Positions 62,741 to 64,000 of a stretch of DNA of 64,000 bases are shown piece after piece; the first letter of the stretch is position 1; every line of letters begins with the position of its first letter. Source of the DNA: Streptomyces sp. NBC_00457 (GTDB lineage Bacteria; Actinomycetota; Actinomycetes; Streptomycetales; Streptomycetaceae). The stretch covers positions 6,758,001 through 6,822,000 of the forward strand of contig NZ_CP107905.1 of assembly GCF_036014015.1 (NCBI RefSeq). Direction: 5' to 3'. A program made the translations under genes and the position numbers. The notes under the pieces are model-generated. The model did not search any database, was not told the DNA's origin, and saw only the letters and a program-made list of their open reading frames with translations.

Positions 62741-63141
62741 GGCCGCCACCCCACCCGCCGCTCGGCCAGGTGCGCCAGTACGGCGTGGTTCACCTCCCAG
62801 CCGTCCGGGGCTGTATTCACGGGCCGCCTCCGGCGGCGTGCCGGACTCCGTCCGGCGGTGGGGCGTCGTCTGCGGCGCTGGCTGGTGCACTGCCCGGGAG
62901 CCGGTCACGGCCGCCACCCCACCCGCCGCTCCGCCAGATGCGCCAGTACGGCATAGTTCGCCTCCCAGCCGTCCGGGGCTGTATTCACGGGCCGCCTCCG
63001 GCGGCGTGCCGGACTCCGTCCGGCGGTGGGGCGTCGTCTGCGGCGCTGGCTGGTGCACTGCCCGGGAGCCGGTCACGGCCGCCACCCCACCCGCCGCTCC
63101 GCCAGATGCGCCAGCACCGCGTGGTTCGCCTCCCAGCCGTC
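62741..63141 (-). repeat. 168 bp tandem repeat duplicating a helicase gene tail
   Basis: Three units with period 168 bp (62741, 62909, and a partial third from 63077 to 63141). Each unit contains the last 22 or so codons and stop of the helicase gene; the two extra copies differ by conservative changes (AVLAHLAERRVGW kept). The linker contains GCCGCCTCCGGCGGC, a GC-rich palindrome. Confidence 0.85.
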
Positions 63142-64000
63142 AGGAAACTTCACGACCGTCCCCAGCTGCACCGGCTCGGTCGACGGATATTCGTCCAGCA
63201 GGTCGCTCACGCCGGCCCGGCAGACCACGATGCAGGCGTGCCGGTGGCGGGAGGTGAGGACGCAGAGCCGTCCGGTCTCCAGGTGGAAGGCGGTCGCGTC
63301 GGGGCGGCCGGACAGGGGGTGGAGGATCACTGTGACGTCGTACTCCCGGCCCTGGAGTCGGTTCGCGGTGTCGACCGTGACGTCGGCGACGCCCAGATCG
63401 CCGAGTGCTGCCCGCACCGCCGCCGCCTGGTCCCGGTGTGCCGTGCCGACCGCGATCCGGTCGGCGGTCAGGGGCGCCGGGCCGTCCGACCGTTCCGACG
63501 TGGCCGCACCGCCCCGGTCCAGCAGGCGCCGTACGACCGTAGCGACGGCCCGTACCGCCTCCGGATCGGTGCGCGGGGTGCGCCGGGCGGGCAGTTCCAG
63601 CAGGCCCCAGCCGGATGCGGCCGCCTCGTCGATCACCCGGTCGGGGCCGGAGCCGTCCGAGGGGACCGCGAAGGTCAGCCGCCGGTCGCCGTGGTCCGTA
63701 CCGCTGCGGAACGGCGTGTACGGGTAGAAGGCGTCCGACACCAGGGGCGCCGCGGACGCCGGGAGCCGCCAGGACACCGGGAGGCGGTGCTGCGGCAGCT
63801 CGGGGTTGTGGGCGAGCAGGGTGGTCACGGCGGAGCCGGACGGGTCGTACGACAGGCCCGCCCACTGCTCGCTGCCCACGATCGAGAACGGGTCCAGCTG
63901 CCCGGGGTCGCCCACGAACAGCGCCCGCTCGAACAGCCCGGCCACGGCGAGCAGCGCGTCCGAGCGCATCTGGTACGCCTCGTCGACGATCGCGTGCCGC
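63073..64000 (-). CDS. SF1-type DNA helicase/AAA ATPase, 5' end outside window (partial)
   Basis: 309 codons, the C-terminal part only; the frame is open to the right edge. Visible: Walker B AIVDEAYQM at the very edge, motif III LFVGDPGQLDPFS, motif IV/V region GTAHRDQAAAVRAAL, and motif VI ANRLQGREYDVTVI with SRHRHACIVV. This is the SF1 (Dna2/UPF1-like) helicase core. Unknown partner domains upstream. Its 3' end is copied twice in the tandem repeat. Confidence 0.85.
   Translation of the reverse strand, partial: RHAIVDEAYQMRSDALLAVAGLFERALFVGDPGQLDPFSIVGSEQWAGLSYDPSGSAVTTLLAHNPELPQHRLPVSWRLPASAAPLVSDAFYPYTPFRSGTDHGDRRLTFAVPSDGSGPDRVIDEAAASGWGLLELPARRTPRTDPEAVRAVATVVRRLLDRGGAATSERSDGPAPLTADRIAVGTAHRDQAAAVRAALGDLGVADVTVDTANRLQGREYDVTVILHPLSGRPDATAFHLETGRLCVLTSRHRHACIVVCRAGVSDLLDEYPSTEPVQLGTVVKFPDGWEANHAVLAHLAERRVGWRP

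Overview
The window is high-GC actinobacterial DNA, almost certainly from a Streptomyces chromosome. Supporting signs are the codon use, frequent GTG starts with GGAG-type ribosome sites, class E and F sortases, a GAF-ANTAR regulator, DUF6412 beside a YidC-like insertase, a DasR-type operator, and a cslA-glxA-cslZ locus. From memory, the block from cslZ/glxA/cslA through the chitin LPMO and a basic/polar solute ABC transporter to cdgA matches the S. coelicolor order around SCO2838 down to SCO2817. I could not run an alignment to confirm this.

Region 1 (1-7.4 kb) is accessory. By eye it is less GC-rich than the rest. On the minus strand it carries a tightly coupled three-gene operon: an unknown 681 aa protein, an unknown 297 aa protein, and an SF2 helicase cut by the left edge. 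A fourth minus-strand gene encodes a 657 aa protein with a HEPN-like RNxxxH motif. This is my best candidate for an undescribed, probably anti-phage, system. A complete IS5-family element (7417-9082, TAA target duplication) sits between it and the next gene.

Region 2 (9-26 kb) is ordinary chromosome: a TPR/SEC-C protein, a secreted Pro/Lys/His repeat protein, a GH30 galactanase, a class E sortase, a cupin, and an alpha/beta hydrolase. These are followed by four regulator-target pairs with visible palindromic operators (HxlR/MFS, ROK/oxidoreductase, TetR/SDR, and a candidate site at GH30), DUF6412 plus a YidC-like insertase, a DUF574 methyltransferase and an FAH-family hydrolase.

Region 3 (25-35 kb) holds envelope and secretion genes: an LAxTG sortase substrate, a fused SecDF, a flavin monooxygenase, a NagD-like phosphatase, a membrane protein with a class F sortase, and a GAF-ANTAR regulator.

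Region 4 (34-45 kb) is the hyphal-tip glycan locus (cslZ, glxA, cslA), then tRNA-Lys, an NlpC/P60 hydrolase, an SPFH protein, an AA10 LPMO with a DasR site, a DUF3592-like protein and an acyl-CoA ligase.

Region 5 (45-58 kb) looks like a catabolic island for an imported small polar compound. It has an IclR regulator, an Ehu-type ABC transporter (ehuBCDA), a DUF3830 protein, a secreted polyester hydrolase (cutinase/PETase type), a PucR-type regulator, two Asp/Glu racemase-superfamily enzymes, a D-2-hydroxyacid dehydrogenase, an amidase and a luciferase-like flavin oxidoreductase.

Region 6 (57.7-64 kb) has cdgA (PAS-GGDEF-EAL), an M6-like secreted metalloprotease, a third identical tRNA-Lys, a prim-pol-like protein, a small unknown protein, a 168 bp tandem repeat that duplicates a gene tail, and an SF1-type helicase cut by the right edge.
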